Below are positions 46,980 to 55,350 of a stretch of 64,000 nt of DNA, piece after piece; position 1 is the stretch's first letter; every line of letters starts with the position of its first letter. The notes below the pieces were generated by a model, which saw nothing but the letters and a program-made list of their open reading frames with translations, had not been told where the DNA came from and searched no databases. Both the position numbers and the translations under genes were made by a program. The DNA lies in contig NZ_CP045200.1 of NCBI RefSeq assembly GCF_018636735.1, positions 2,696,001-2,760,000 on the forward strand. Reading direction: 5' to 3'. The stretch comes from Erythrobacter sp. 3-20A1M. Its GTDB lineage: Bacteria; Pseudomonadota; Alphaproteobacteria; Sphingomonadales; Sphingomonadaceae.

Positions 46980-47954
46980 ATGGCTACCCACCGCACGAAG
47001 ATGCTCATCATCGGCTCCGGCCCCGCCGGCTATAGCGCCGCGATCTACGGCGCGCGCGCGATGATGGAACCGATCGTGGTGCAGGGCCTGCAACCGGGCG
47101 GTCAGCTGACCATCACCACCGATGTGGAGAACTATCCCGGCTTCAAGGACGTGATCCAGGGCCCGTGGCTGATGCAGGAGATGCAGGCGCAGGCCGAACA
47201 TGTCGGCACGCGAATGATGTGGGACACCATCGTCGAGGTCGATCTGGCGGGCGGCAGCCCGTTCCGCGCGGTCGGCGACAGCGGCGACGAGTATATCGGC
47301 GACGTGCTGGTCATCGCGACCGGCGCGCAGGCCAAGTGGCTGGGCGTGCCGGGCGAGCAGGAACTGGGTGGGAAGGGCGTGTCGGCCTGCGCGACCTGCG
47401 ACGGGTTCTTCTTCCGCGGCAAGAAGGTAGCGGTGATCGGTGGCGGCAACACCGCCGTCGAGGAAGCGCTGTATCTCACCAACCACTCCGACGACGTGAC
47501 CCTGATCCACCGCCGCGACGACTTGCGGGCGGAGCGCATCCTGCAGGAGCGGCTGTTCAAATCGGACAAGATTTCGACCCTCTGGAACAAGACGGTGGAG
47601 CGGTTCGAGGCGGGGGAGAACGGGGGGCTGAGCCATCTGGTTCTGAAGGACACGCAGACCGGCGAGGAGAGTGAGCTGATCGTCGACGGCGCCTTCGTCG
47701 CGATCGGCCATGCCCCCGCGACCGAGCTGTTCGCGGGCAAGCTGCCGATGGACGACAACGGCTATCTGCTCGTCGAGCCGGGCACGCCCAAGACCGAGAT
47801 CCCCGGCGTCTTCGCGGCCGGCGACGTTATGGACCACACCTATCGCCAGGCGGTGACCGCCGCAGGGACGGGCTGCATGGCGGCGCTGGATGCCGAGCGC
47901 TTCCTCGCCACCCTCGAATTCGCCGAGGAAGAGGCGGCCGAAGCGGCGGAGTAA
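46980..47954 (+). CDS. trxB: Thioredoxin-disulfide reductase
   Basis: A 324-residue flavoprotein with the FAD motif LIIGSGPAGYSAAIYGAR, the redox pair SACATCDG (C137, C140), the NADPH motif VIGGGNTAVEEALYL, HRRDDLRAE, and the final FAAGDVMDHTYRQAVTAAGTGC. It reduces thioredoxin with NADPH. The ATG at 46980 was chosen from family length; the ORF continues upstream without support. It ends 10 bases from the convergent MAPEG gene. Confidence 0.96.
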   Translation: MATHRTKMLIIGSGPAGYSAAIYGARAMMEPIVVQGLQPGGQLTITTDVENYPGFKDVIQGPWLMQEMQAQAEHVGTRMMWDTIVEVDLAGGSPFRAVGDSGDEYIGDVLVIATGAQAKWLGVPGEQELGGKGVSACATCDGFFFRGKKVAVIGGGNTAVEEALYLTNHSDDVTLIHRRDDLRAERILQERLFKSDKISTLWNKTVERFEAGENGGLSHLVLKDTQTGEESELIVDGAFVAIGHAPATELFAGKLPMDDNGYLLVEPGTPKTEIPGVFAAGDVMDHTYRQAVTAAGTGCMAALDAERFLATLEFAEEEAAEAAE

Positions 47955-47964
47955 CGCCCCGCCC

Positions 47965-48393
47965 TCAGAACACCGCGATCGCCGCGTGCACGATCAGCGC
48001 GATCAGCACCAGGCTCGACAGAGAGAACAGCACGAACCGGACCATCACCTTGTTCGCGGTGACCTGCACCAGCGAGTGCGCCACGCGCAGGCCGACATAG
48101 ATCCACGCGAACAGGGCGTTGAGCCCATCACCCTGGCCGACCAGGGCGAGCACCAGCACCACCGCATAGAATACGGTAGGTGCCTCATGCAGATGGTTGT
48201 AATTGTGTGCTTTCCACTGGACCTCCGGTGGAAGCTTGCGATCGAGCGACTGATCGGGATCGCGTACCGACTGGTCCGGATCGATCTTCATGCGGCTCAT
48301 TGCGGGAATGCGCGTCGCATACATCCATGCCCACATCACCATGGTCCAGATCATCAGCGCGACGGCGGGCTGGAGGATTGCCATGCCGATCAT
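47965..48393 (-). CDS. MAPEG-family membrane protein (second of tandem pair)
   Basis: A 142-residue, four-helix inner-membrane protein of the MAPEG group: an N-terminal helix, RIPAMSRM, the conserved WKAHNYNHLHEAPTVFYAVVL block and YVGLRVAHSLVQVTANKV. Eukaryotic members are glutathione transferases or leukotriene synthases; bacterial roles are mostly unknown. The ATG at 48393 overlaps the stop of the first MAPEG gene as ATGA, which decided the start. It shares the main blocks with that neighbour, implying a tandem duplication. Confidence 0.88.
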   Translation of the reverse strand: MIGMAILQPAVALMIWTMVMWAWMYATRIPAMSRMKIDPDQSVRDPDQSLDRKLPPEVQWKAHNYNHLHEAPTVFYAVVLVLALVGQGDGLNALFAWIYVGLRVAHSLVQVTANKVMVRFVLFSLSSLVLIALIVHAAIAVF

Positions 48394-48842
48394 GCGACCA
48401 CTCCCGGATCGAAGAACAGGGTCGCATATACCGCCCGGACGGCGAGATAGAGCAGGGCCAGGGAGGAGATGAAGAACAGGAGAAAGCGCGTCGAGACCAC
48501 GTTGACCGTCGCCTGCCAGATCGAATGGACGATCCGCACGCCGACATAGATCCATGCGGCCAGCACATCGACACCGTTGGCGCCCATCAGCGCCAGGATG
48601 ATGACCGCCGGATAGAAGATGGTCGGCTGTTCCATCAGGTGCGAATAGTTGTGCGCCTTCCAGTTGACCCGGTCGGGGATGACGCCTTCCAGGTTCTGGC
48701 CGCGACCACCGGGAGGCGCTTTCTCAAGCCCGCCGCCCGACACCTTCTTCATAGCGGGCAGGCGTGTTCCGGCCATCCAGCCCAGCATCACCAGGGACCA
48801 CAGGATCAGCACCGCCGCCGGTGCCAGGATTTGCGCTTGCAT
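48390..48842 (-). CDS. MAPEG-family membrane protein (first of tandem pair)
   Basis: A 150-residue four-helix membrane protein with the same plan as its neighbour: TRLPAMKKV, WKAHNYSHLMEQPTIFYPAVI and YVGVRIVHSIWQATVNVVS. It has a longer Gly/Pro-rich loop (SGGGLEKAPPGGRGQN) after helix one. It may form homo- or hetero-trimers with the downstream paralogue, as MAPEG enzymes are trimeric; this is inference. It starts the two-gene operon, and the ATG is at 48842. Confidence 0.88.
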   Translation of the reverse strand: MQAQILAPAAVLILWSLVMLGWMAGTRLPAMKKVSGGGLEKAPPGGRGQNLEGVIPDRVNWKAHNYSHLMEQPTIFYPAVIILALMGANGVDVLAAWIYVGVRIVHSIWQATVNVVSTRFLLFFISSLALLYLAVRAVYATLFFDPGVVA

Positions 48843-49225
48843 TACGTACCCACTCCCTCGTTACGTTTGCCTTGGTGCAAGGCGCACCGCGCGATGTCAA
48901 ACATCGGTGATCCTCCGCGCGAAGCTGTCCGCATCCGCAAGCCCGAGCCATGGCCGAAGTCCTACAGGATGGAACACATGGAACAGTGTCCTGGCGGCGA
49001 AAAAAGCCCTGCTTTCCGCCATGCATGGTCTATGATCGCGAAGGGCGTGAGGTGTGAACGGCACATCGCCCCAATCTGCCGGACGGAGGCTGCGTAGGAA
49101 AGCCCGCAAGGTGCGCGCCGCACCCGAGGATCGACTTGCGACGCCGAAGCGTTCGCCTATGTGGACGCACATTAAATAGGCGGCCCCTCGCGGCGGGCCG
49201 CATGCAATTGGACGATGGAGACGAC
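48843..49225. other. Intergenic region (383 bp) between MAPEG and polyamine genes
   Basis: I see no convincing gene here. A 91-codon open frame on the minus strand (48897-49172) lacks recognisable features and a ribosome-binding site. A possible promoter for the dehydrogenase gene is TTGCGA (49136-49141), a 16-base spacer and TATGTG (49158-49163), similar in form to the ornithine decarboxylase promoter at 52611. Support is weak. Confidence 0.35.
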
Positions 49226-50437
49226 ATGGCGAAGGTTCTGGTGATCGGTGCGGGCGGGGTGAGTTCCGTCTGCGTGCACAAGATGGCGATGAATGCGGAA
49301 ATCTTCTCCGATATCCACCTCGCCAGCCGCACGAAGTCCAAATGCGACTCCATCGCCGCGAGTGTGCAGCAGCGCACCGGGCAAACCGTCTCGACCTACG
49401 AGATCGACGCCGAGGAAGTGCCCGCGATGGTCAACCTCATCCGCAAGATCGAACCGAGCCTGGTGGTCAATCTGGCGCTGCCATACCAGGACCTGCCGAT
49501 CATGGACGCGTGCCTGGAAGCGGGCGTCGCCTATCTCGACACCGCCAATTACGAGCCGAAGGACGAGGCGAAGTTCGAGTACAAGTGGCAATGGGCCTAT
49601 CACGACCGCTTCAAGGATGCCGGCCTGATGGCGCTGCTCGGGTCGGGCTTCGATCCCGGCGTGACCAGCGTGTTCACCATGTGGCTCAAGAAGCACAAGC
49701 TGAAGACCATCCGCCAGCTCGACATTCTCGACTGCAATGGCGGCGATCACGGGCAGGCGTTCGCGACCAATTTCAACCCGGAAATCAATATCCGCGAAGT
49801 GACCGCGCCCGCCCGCCACTGGGAGAACGGCGAGTTCGTCGAGACCCCGGCGATGGGCAGGAAAGTCGAATTCGACTTCGAGGCGGTCGGCCCCAAGAAC
49901 ATGTATATGATGTATCACGAGGAGCTGGAAAGCCTCGCCCGGTTCAATCCCGAGATGGAGCGCGCCCGCTTCTGGATGACCTTCGGTGACGAGTATATCA
50001 AGCACCTGACCGTGCTGCAGAACGTCGGCATGACGCGGATCGATCCGGTGAAATACCAGGGGCGCGAGATTATCCCGCTCCAGTTCCTGGCCGCCGTGCT
50101 GCCCAAGCCTGAGACGCTGGGCGAGACGACTAAGGGCAATACCAATATCGGCGTGATCGCGACCGGCGAGGCGCTCGACGGCAGCGGCGAGAAGACGTTC
50201 TACATCAACAATATCTGCAGCCACGAGAAGGCTTACGAGGAAACCGGCAACCAGGCGGTCAGCTACACCACCGGCGTCCCCGCCATGGTCGGCGCAGCAA
50301 TGATGGTGCAGGACACCTGGACCGGTGAGGGCGTGTTCAACATGGAGGAATTCGACCCCGATCCGTTCCTGGACATGCTGGGCGAGAACGGCCTGCCCTG
50401 GGACGTGAAGGAGTTGGACGGGCCCGTCGGGTTCTGA
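49226..50437 (+). CDS. Carboxynorspermidine/carboxyspermidine dehydrogenase (saccharopine dehydrogenase family)
   Basis: A 403-residue NAD(P)-dependent enzyme beginning MAKVLVIGAGGVSSVCVHKM (Rossmann motif), with LPYQDLPIMDACLEAGVAYLDTANYEP and GSGFDPGVTSVF, characteristic of the saccharopine dehydrogenase-like enzymes that condense aspartate semialdehyde with a diamine. With putrescine it would give carboxyspermidine, the precursor decarboxylated by the nspC product. The ATG at 49226 follows GGAG at good spacing. It starts a four-gene run: dehydrogenase, macrodomain protein, DMT-like protein, nspC. Lysine-pathway saccharopine dehydrogenase is excluded by the neighbouring decarboxylase and the sequence type. 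Confidence 0.92.
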   Translation: MAKVLVIGAGGVSSVCVHKMAMNAEIFSDIHLASRTKSKCDSIAASVQQRTGQTVSTYEIDAEEVPAMVNLIRKIEPSLVVNLALPYQDLPIMDACLEAGVAYLDTANYEPKDEAKFEYKWQWAYHDRFKDAGLMALLGSGFDPGVTSVFTMWLKKHKLKTIRQLDILDCNGGDHGQAFATNFNPEINIREVTAPARHWENGEFVETPAMGRKVEFDFEAVGPKNMYMMYHEELESLARFNPEMERARFWMTFGDEYIKHLTVLQNVGMTRIDPVKYQGREIIPLQFLAAVLPKPETLGETTKGNTNIGVIATGEALDGSGEKTFYINNICSHEKAYEETGNQAVSYTTGVPAMVGAAMMVQDTWTGEGVFNMEEFDPDPFLDMLGENGLPWDVKELDGPVGF

Positions 50438-50440
50438 CGT

Positions 50441-50968
50441 ATGAAGGTCGCCGCCACCATGATCGAGGCCCTTAAAGGCAACATCGTGACGATGCACTTC
50501 GACGCGATCGTCAACGCGGCGAATTCCTCTCTCCTGGGCGGCGGCGGTGTCGACGGTGCTATCCATCACGCGGCGGGACCGGAGCTGCTCCGTGAATGCC
50601 GTCATCTGGGCGGTTGCGAGACCGGTCGGGCGAAGGTCACCAAGGGCTATAGCCTGCCCGCCGACCACGTCATCCACACGGTCGGCCCGGTCTGGCGCGG
50701 CGGCGATAGCGGCGAGCCGGAGCAGCTGGCGAGCTGTTATCGGGAATCACTCACCCGCGCGGCCGAGGTCGGCGCGCGCTCCGTTGGCATTCCGGCCATA
50801 TCGACCGGTATCTACGGCTATCCGCTGGACCGCGCAGCGCAGGTCGCCGTTAAGACGGTGACGGAAATGGTGGCTGATCATCCCGGTGCGTTCGACCGCA
50901 TTGCTCTGGTGTGCTTCGACGACAGGACGTTGGCTGTCTTCGCGAATGCGCTGAGGAGTTCGAGGTGA
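50441..50968 (+). CDS. Macrodomain protein (O-acetyl-ADP-ribose deacetylase-like)
   Basis: A 175-residue single macrodomain: [28 protein letters not shown] (the ADP-ribose-binding loop with Asn-Ala-Ala-Asn and [10 protein letters not shown]), VIHTVGPVW and [17 protein letters not shown]. It resembles YmdB, which removes ADP-ribose or acetyl groups. Key residues of the YmdB type look intact. It begins 4 bases after the dehydrogenase stop and overlaps the next gene as GTGA, so it is embedded in the polyamine operon. O-acetyl-ADP-ribose is a sirtuin product, which makes a link to polyamine acetylation imaginable but unproven. Confidence 0.9.
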   Translation: MKVAATMIEALKGNIVTMHFDAIVNAANSSLLGGGGVDGAIHHAAGPELLRECRHLGGCETGRAKVTKGYSLPADHVIHTVGPVWRGGDSGEPEQLASCYRESLTRAAEVGARSVGIPAISTGIYGYPLDRAAQVAVKTVTEMVADHPGAFDRIALVCFDDRTLAVFANALRSSR

Positions 50969-51321
50969 GCCCGAAATTTGCGCTGCTGGCGCCGATCGGC
51001 CTGCTGGCGCTGTCGAACATCGTGATGAACACCGCCTGGTACGCGCATCTCAAGGCACCCGGCCGGGCGCTGTGGATCGCGGTGCTGGCGAGCTGGGGGC
51101 TGGCGTTCTTCGAATATGCGCTTGCCGTCCCCGCCAACCGGATCGGGGCGCAGGCCTACTCGCTCGCGCAGCTCAAGACGATTACCGAGGTGTTCTCCCT
51201 GACCGGCTTCGTTATCGTCGCCTGGGCGCTGTTCGGGGAACGGCCGAACTGGAACACCGGGATCGGCTTCCTGCTGGTCGCGGCCGGGGCCTATTTCATC
51301 TTCAAGGGACCTTTCAAGTAA
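50965..51321 (+). CDS. Small DMT-family (DUF486-like) membrane protein
   Basis: A 118-residue protein with four predicted helices: [40 protein letters not shown], the conserved [21 protein letters not shown], and a last segment ending [12 protein letters not shown]. This is the DUF486/DMT group of small membrane proteins, possibly transporters. The start is the GTG at 50965, overlapping the macrodomain stop as GTGA; it shares one base with the nspC start (TAATG). Its tight place between polyamine genes suggests a role in polyamine or intermediate transport, which is inference only. Confidence 0.85.
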   Translation: MSPKFALLAPIGLLALSNIVMNTAWYAHLKAPGRALWIAVLASWGLAFFEYALAVPANRIGAQAYSLAQLKTITEVFSLTGFVIVAWALFGERPNWNTGIGFLLVAAGAYFIFKGPFK

Positions 51322-52496
51322 TGGAAACGAGAGCCGGCGATCCGGGCGCCTTTGCCGATTTCGACCTGTCGCGCGTCGACAGCCCCGCCTTCGTGGTGGA
51401 TGCGGCGAAGCTGCGCGCGAACTGCCGGGTGCTGGCCGACATCCGCGACGCGGCGGAGATCAAGATGCTGTCCGCGCTCAAGGCGTTCAGCATGTGGAGC
51501 GCGGCCCCGATCCTGGGCGAATATCTCGATGGCGTGTGCACCAGCGGGCTGTGGGAGGCACGGCTCGCCTCGGAGTTCTACGACGGCGAGATCAGCACCT
51601 ATTGCGCGGCCTACAAGCCGGAGGATCTGGAGGAGGTCTGCCGCCTGTCGGATCACGTCATCTTCAATTCGCCGCAGCAGATCGTGCGCGCCAGCGCGAT
51701 CCTGGAACAGGCGAAGCTGACCGGCGGCGATTTCGATGTCGGCCTCCGGATCAATCCGCAGGTGCCGACGGGCGAGGTGCCGCGCTACGATCCGTCGAGC
51801 CCCGGTTCGCGCCTCGGTTTCCCCATCGACCAACTCGAGCCGGAAATGATGGAGGGGATCGACGGTATCCATTTCCACAATCTGTGCGAGCAGGATTTCG
51901 AGCCGCTGGCGCGCACTTGGGACAAGGTGTTCGACGCGATCGAGCCATGGTTCGGGCAGCTCAAATGGATCAACATGGGCGGTGGGCACCACATCACCCG
52001 CGCCGATTACCAGCGCGACGAGCTAATCGCGTTCCTGCGCGACGCGAAGGACGATACCGGGGCGGAAATCTATCTCGAACCGGGGGAGGCCGTCGCGCTC
52101 GATGCGGGCATCCTCGTCGGCACGATCCTCGACACGGGCGTCAACGAGGTGCCGTTCGCGATCACCGACATTTCCGCTACCTGCCACATGCCCGACGTGA
52201 TCGAGGCCCCTTATCGCCCCGCGATGCTGGGCGAGGTAGCGGGCGGCGAATCGCCGGTGCGGCTGGGCGGGCCGTCCTGCCTCGCGGGCGACGTGATCGG
52301 CGATTATTCGCTGCCCGTGGCCAGCGAGGCGGGGCAGCGCATCGCCTTCCTCGACCAGGCGCATTATTCGATGGTGAAGACCAACACCTTCAACGGCGTG
52401 CCGCTGCCCGGAATCTGGCTGTGGGACAGCGAGACCGACGTTCTAGAACAGGTCAAGTCGTTCGGATACGAGGATTTCCGCAATCGGCTGAGCTGA
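51321..52496 (+). CDS. nspC: Carboxynorspermidine/carboxyspermidine decarboxylase
   Basis: A 391-residue PLP enzyme of the alanine racemase-fold (type III) group. The PLP lysine is in MLSALKAFSMW (K54), with HFHNLCEQDF, INMGGGHHITR, EPGEAV and GPSCLAGDVIGDY matching the NspC type, including the active-site Cys. It decarboxylates carboxy(nor)spermidine to (nor)spermidine. The ATG at 51321 overlaps the previous stop (TAATG). With the dehydrogenase 1.1 kb upstream and ornithine decarboxylase just downstream, the complete route from ornithine to spermidine is encoded here, apart from aspartate semialdehyde supply. Confidence 0.93.
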   Translation: METRAGDPGAFADFDLSRVDSPAFVVDAAKLRANCRVLADIRDAAEIKMLSALKAFSMWSAAPILGEYLDGVCTSGLWEARLASEFYDGEISTYCAAYKPEDLEEVCRLSDHVIFNSPQQIVRASAILEQAKLTGGDFDVGLRINPQVPTGEVPRYDPSSPGSRLGFPIDQLEPEMMEGIDGIHFHNLCEQDFEPLARTWDKVFDAIEPWFGQLKWINMGGGHHITRADYQRDELIAFLRDAKDDTGAEIYLEPGEAVALDAGILVGTILDTGVNEVPFAITDISATCHMPDVIEAPYRPAMLGEVAGGESPVRLGGPSCLAGDVIGDYSLPVASEAGQRIAFLDQAHYSMVKTNTFNGVPLPGIWLWDSETDVLEQVKSFGYEDFRNRLS

Positions 52497-52610
52497 CGGT
52501 TCGGCGTTCGCCGCGCACCGCGGGCCGCGCGAGATGGGAACTTCGCGGGGCCTTCGCGCATAGGTTTCGCAAAGCCGAAAGGTCGCCAAATCTCGCACAT
52601 GGATTTTCAT

Positions 52611-52638
52611 TTGCGATTAATCGCAGAGCCCCTATATG
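52611..52638 (+). promoter_or_regulatory. Candidate sigma70-type promoter for ornithine decarboxylase
   Basis: TTGCGA (52611-52616) and TATATG (52633-52638) are separated by 16 bases, giving an expected transcript start near 52645. That would produce a leader of about 75 bases containing the folded element at 52658-52715. Confidence 0.55.
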
Positions 52639-52644
52639 CGCGCC

Positions 52645-52720
52645 TCCGCTGCCCCAAGGGGACTCTAGACAACCGCAAGGCAGCCTTGTCTGAAACGAAC
52701 CGTTTTGGGGGTCCCTTGAA
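52645..52720 (+). promoter_or_regulatory. Structured 5' leader of ornithine decarboxylase (resembles alphaproteobacterial speF RNA)
   Basis: The leader can fold with an outer helix GGGAC (52659-52663) pairing GTCCC (52711-52715), just before the TTG start, and an inner helix AGACAA (52667-52672) pairing TTGTCT (52686-52691). A second segment, CAAGG (52676-52680), can instead pair CCTTG (52684-52688), which overlaps the same 3' strand, so two exclusive folds exist. A conserved RNA (speF motif) is known upstream of ornithine decarboxylase genes in alphaproteobacteria; position and character fit, but identity was not checked against a covariance model. Confidence 0.65.
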
Positions 52721-53926
52721 TTGCTCCATCATCCTGACGCCCGGTCTGTAGTTCGCGCGCTCGCGCCGGACGCACCCGTTATTCTGCTCCGTCCGCACGC
52801 CGCGGCGCGGGCGGCGCGTTTCTTCGTCGAGAAGTTCCGCGGGCGCTCGCTCTATGCGGTGAAGGCCAATCCATCGCCCGCGCTGCTGCGCGTGCTGTGG
52901 GATGCCGGCGTGACCCATTACGACGTCGCCTCCATCGCCGAAGTGCGACTGGTGCGCGAGACGCTGCCGCAGGCGGAGCTGTGCTTCATGCACCCCGTGA
53001 AGTCGCGCAACGCGATCGCCGAGGCCTATCACGTCCATGGTTGCCGGACCTTCAGCCTCGACACGCCCGAAGAGCTGGAGAAGATCGTCGCCGCGTGCCG
53101 CAAGGATGACGGTAGCCCGGCGAAGGATCTGAAGCTGCTGGTGCGCCTGCGCGTTTCCAGCGAGTTCTCCGAGCTTTCGCTCGCATCGAAATTCGGTTGC
53201 GACCTGACCGAGGCGCCCGCGCTGCTCGCCGCGACGCGCCAGCATTGCGACTGGCTGGGCGTGTGCTTCCATGTCGGCAGCCAGGCGATGACGCCGTTCG
53301 CCTATGTTCAGGCGCTGGAGCGCGCGCGCGCCGCGATCGTCGCGGCGTCGGTGTTGATCGACATCGTCGATGTGGGCGGTGGCTTCCCGAGCGTCTATCC
53401 CGGCATGGAGCCTCCGCCGCTGGAGGATTATTTCGACGTGATCTTCCGCGCCGCCGAATCGCTGCCCGTCTCCTATTCCAGCGAGCTGTGGTGCGAACCA
53501 GGCCGGGCACTGAGCGCGGAATTCTCCTCGCTGGTGGTCAAGGTGGAGAAGCGTCGCGGCAACGAGCTGTATATCAACGACGGTGCCTATGGCGCGCTGT
53601 ACGACGCTGCGCATGTCGGCTGGAACTTCCCCGTTCGCGCACTGAAGGACGGTGCGGACACTGCGACGATGGCGGACTATTCGTTCTACGGGCCGACCTG
53701 CGACGATGCGGATTATATGGAAGGGCCGTTCGCACTGCCCGAGGATATCGCGCCGGGCGACTATATCGAGATCGGGATGCTGGGCGCATACGGCGCGGCG
53801 ATGAAGACCGCCTTCAACGGCTTCGACGCGGTCGAATGCGTGACCGTCACCGACGAACCGATGGCGAGCCTCTATGACGGCAGCCGGACCCGGCCCGCGG
53901 CCGACAACGTGGTCAGCCTGCGGTAG
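52721..53926 (+). CDS. Ornithine decarboxylase (type III fold, PLP-dependent)
   Basis: A 401-residue eukaryotic-type ornithine/diaminopimelate-fold decarboxylase. The PLP lysine is in RSLYAVKANPSP (K48); other family blocks are HVGSQ, DVGGGFPSVYPG, WCEPGRAL and YGPTCDDADYM with the active-site Cys. It makes putrescine from ornithine; lysine decarboxylation is a possible side activity. The start is a TTG at 52721: an in-frame stop lies 27 bases upstream and no ATG occurs before the core domain, and family members start with a similar MLxxP segment. Use of TTG plus a structured leader reaching to the start suggests translational control. It ends overlapping the convergent WYL gene by 14 bases. 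Confidence 0.93.
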   Translation: MLHHPDARSVVRALAPDAPVILLRPHAAARAARFFVEKFRGRSLYAVKANPSPALLRVLWDAGVTHYDVASIAEVRLVRETLPQAELCFMHPVKSRNAIAEAYHVHGCRTFSLDTPEELEKIVAACRKDDGSPAKDLKLLVRLRVSSEFSELSLASKFGCDLTEAPALLAATRQHCDWLGVCFHVGSQAMTPFAYVQALERARAAIVAASVLIDIVDVGGGFPSVYPGMEPPPLEDYFDVIFRAAESLPVSYSSELWCEPGRALSAEFSSLVVKVEKRRGNELYINDGAYGALYDAAHVGWNFPVRALKDGADTATMADYSFYGPTCDDADYMEGPFALPEDIAPGDYIEIGMLGAYGAAMKTAFNGFDAVECVTVTDEPMASLYDGSRTRPAADNVVSLR

Positions 53927-54668
53927 GACCAAGGCTGGCGGAGCGGGAAGCGCTCTCCCGCTCCGCTGCTTCCTGCGCCCGCCACTGGGCGATGCGCATC
54001 GTGGTATACCGGCGGAGCAGTTCGACCCGGCGCGGGCGGAAGCTCCGCTCGCCCCGCGCAAGCCGTTCGATCCGCGCGACTTCGAACGTGCGGTAATCCT
54101 CTCGCAGCAGGCACCAGCCGACGATCATCAGCGTCGTCGGGCTGTAGGACATGCCGAGCGGCAGGATCTCGCGCTCGCTGCGGTTACCCTGCCGGTCGCG
54201 ATAGGCGATCGTCACGCTCGTTTCGTCCCAGCAGCATTCCCGCAGCAGTTCGACATCGATCGTGATCGCCGCGCGTTCTTCCACAGGCCGCCAGGACCGC
54301 ATGATAGCGTGCATGGCCTGGCGCGACTGCCGGTCGGGCAGGGTGGCGATGATCCGCGCCATCGCGTCGCGACCGGCTGAGGCGAGACCTTCGTCGCCGA
54401 GTTGCTCCAGACTGCCCACGGCCAGCATCAGCGCCTCGGTCTCCAGGCGCGAGAAGCTTTGGGGAGGGAGCGCCGGGTCCTCTGTCAGGGTGTAGCCGTA
54501 GCCCGCCACGCCATCGATCAGCGCGCCGCCCGCGCGCAGTGTGGCGATGTCGCGATAGAGCTGGCGCAGCGAAATTTCGGTTTCCGCCGCCAGCCTTTCC
54601 GCCGTGACGGGCGCGGGCAGGCGCCGCAGCGCGCCGAGCAATCGCATGAGCCTGTCCTGCCGTGCCAT
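53913..54668 (-). CDS. WYL-domain transcriptional regulator (YafY/DeoR-like)
   Basis: A 251-residue regulator with an N-terminal winged helix-turn-helix (MARQDRLMRLLGALRRL, SLRQLYRDIATLRAGGA) and a C-terminal WYL domain (SVTIAYRDRQGNRSEREILPLGM, LMIVGWCLLREDYRTFEVARIERL). WYL domains sense small ligands or nucleic acid. It is transcribed divergently from a glutathione S-transferase gene 72 bases away and probably controls that gene and itself. Its 3' end overlaps the ornithine decarboxylase gene, and a perfect hairpin (53938-53966) lies within its last codons. Confidence 0.92.
   Translation of the reverse strand: MARQDRLMRLLGALRRLPAPVTAERLAAETEISLRQLYRDIATLRAGGALIDGVAGYGYTLTEDPALPPQSFSRLETEALMLAVGSLEQLGDEGLASAGRDAMARIIATLPDRQSRQAMHAIMRSWRPVEERAAITIDVELLRECCWDETSVTIAYRDRQGNRSEREILPLGMSYSPTTLMIVGWCLLREDYRTFEVARIERLARGERSFRPRRVELLRRYTTMRIAQWRAQEAAERESASRSASLGPTAG
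53938..53966. repeat. Perfect 11-bp inverted repeat at the ODC/WYL convergence
   Basis: GCGGAGCGGGA (53938-53948) and TCCCGCTCCGC (53956-53966) form a perfect stem with a 7-base loop, 11 bases after the ornithine decarboxylase stop and inside the 3' coding end of the WYL gene. There is no T-run on either side, so it may stabilise the decarboxylase mRNA end or aid factor-dependent termination. Confidence 0.7.
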
Positions 54669-54740
54669 TACCCGCTCCTGCCGCGTTCTGTCAGCAGAGG
54701 CGGTCTATGCCTTTCGAACCGAAATCGAAAGGAGAACTCC

Positions 54741-55307
54741 ATGCCTGTGCTCTATCATTCGCCGCAGTCGCGTTCCGACACGGTGGTCGATCTGGTTCGC
54801 CTGTTGAAGGCCGATGTGGAAATCCGCGAGGTCGCCATCGTCCGGCAGGATGGATCGGGCGGACCGGACCCGGAAAACCCGCACCCGGAAAAGAAAGTCC
54901 CCTTCCTGGTCGACGGGGCCGAGCAGGTTCGGGAAAGGGGCGCGATCATGCTCTACCTGACCGACGCCTATCCGCAGCAGAAGCTGGGACCCCTCGCAGG
55001 CGAGCCGGGCCGGGGCGCGTATCTGTCTTGGCTCTCTTACTATCAGGGGGTGATGGAACCGCTGATCGTCATGCGGTGGGCGGGCCTGTCGCATCCAGCG
55101 ATCGAAGCGACCTTTCGCGACGAGGCGACGATGCTGGAGCGGCTGGCCGAGCCGCTGCGTGAGGGGCCGTATCTGCTGGGCGAGCGGTTTAGCGCTGCCG
55201 ACCTCCTATGCGCATCCCCGTTTCGGTGGTTCAGCGACCTGTTGCCGGACGAGCCTTTGATCCGCGAGTGGGTGGAACGGTGCGCGAAGGAGAGCGCCCA
55301 AGGGTAG
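54741..55307 (+). CDS. Glutathione S-transferase family protein
   Basis: A 188-residue GST-like protein: an N-terminal thioredoxin fold (MPVLYHSPQSRSDTVVDLV, KKVPFLVDGAEQVRERGAIMLYLTD) with the usual cis-Pro before the substrate site, and an all-alpha C-terminal domain (GAYLSWLSYYQGVMEPLI, GERFSAADLLCAS). It is a little short for the family (about 200-220). The ATG at 54741 has AAAGGAG at good spacing. It likely conjugates or reduces electrophiles. Divergent orientation from the WYL regulator suggests ligand-controlled expression. Confidence 0.92.
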   Translation: MPVLYHSPQSRSDTVVDLVRLLKADVEIREVAIVRQDGSGGPDPENPHPEKKVPFLVDGAEQVRERGAIMLYLTDAYPQQKLGPLAGEPGRGAYLSWLSYYQGVMEPLIVMRWAGLSHPAIEATFRDEATMLERLAEPLREGPYLLGERFSAADLLCASPFRWFSDLLPDEPLIREWVERCAKESAQG

Positions 55308-55350
55308 AGGAGTGGGCGCGGGACCTTCGCAGGTTCCCGTGCCCACTCGC

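Noticed and set aside
48897-49172. 91-residue minus-strand open frame in the 383-bp intergenic region
   Set aside because: No ribosome-binding site, no recognisable sequence, and composition like other non-coding shadows.
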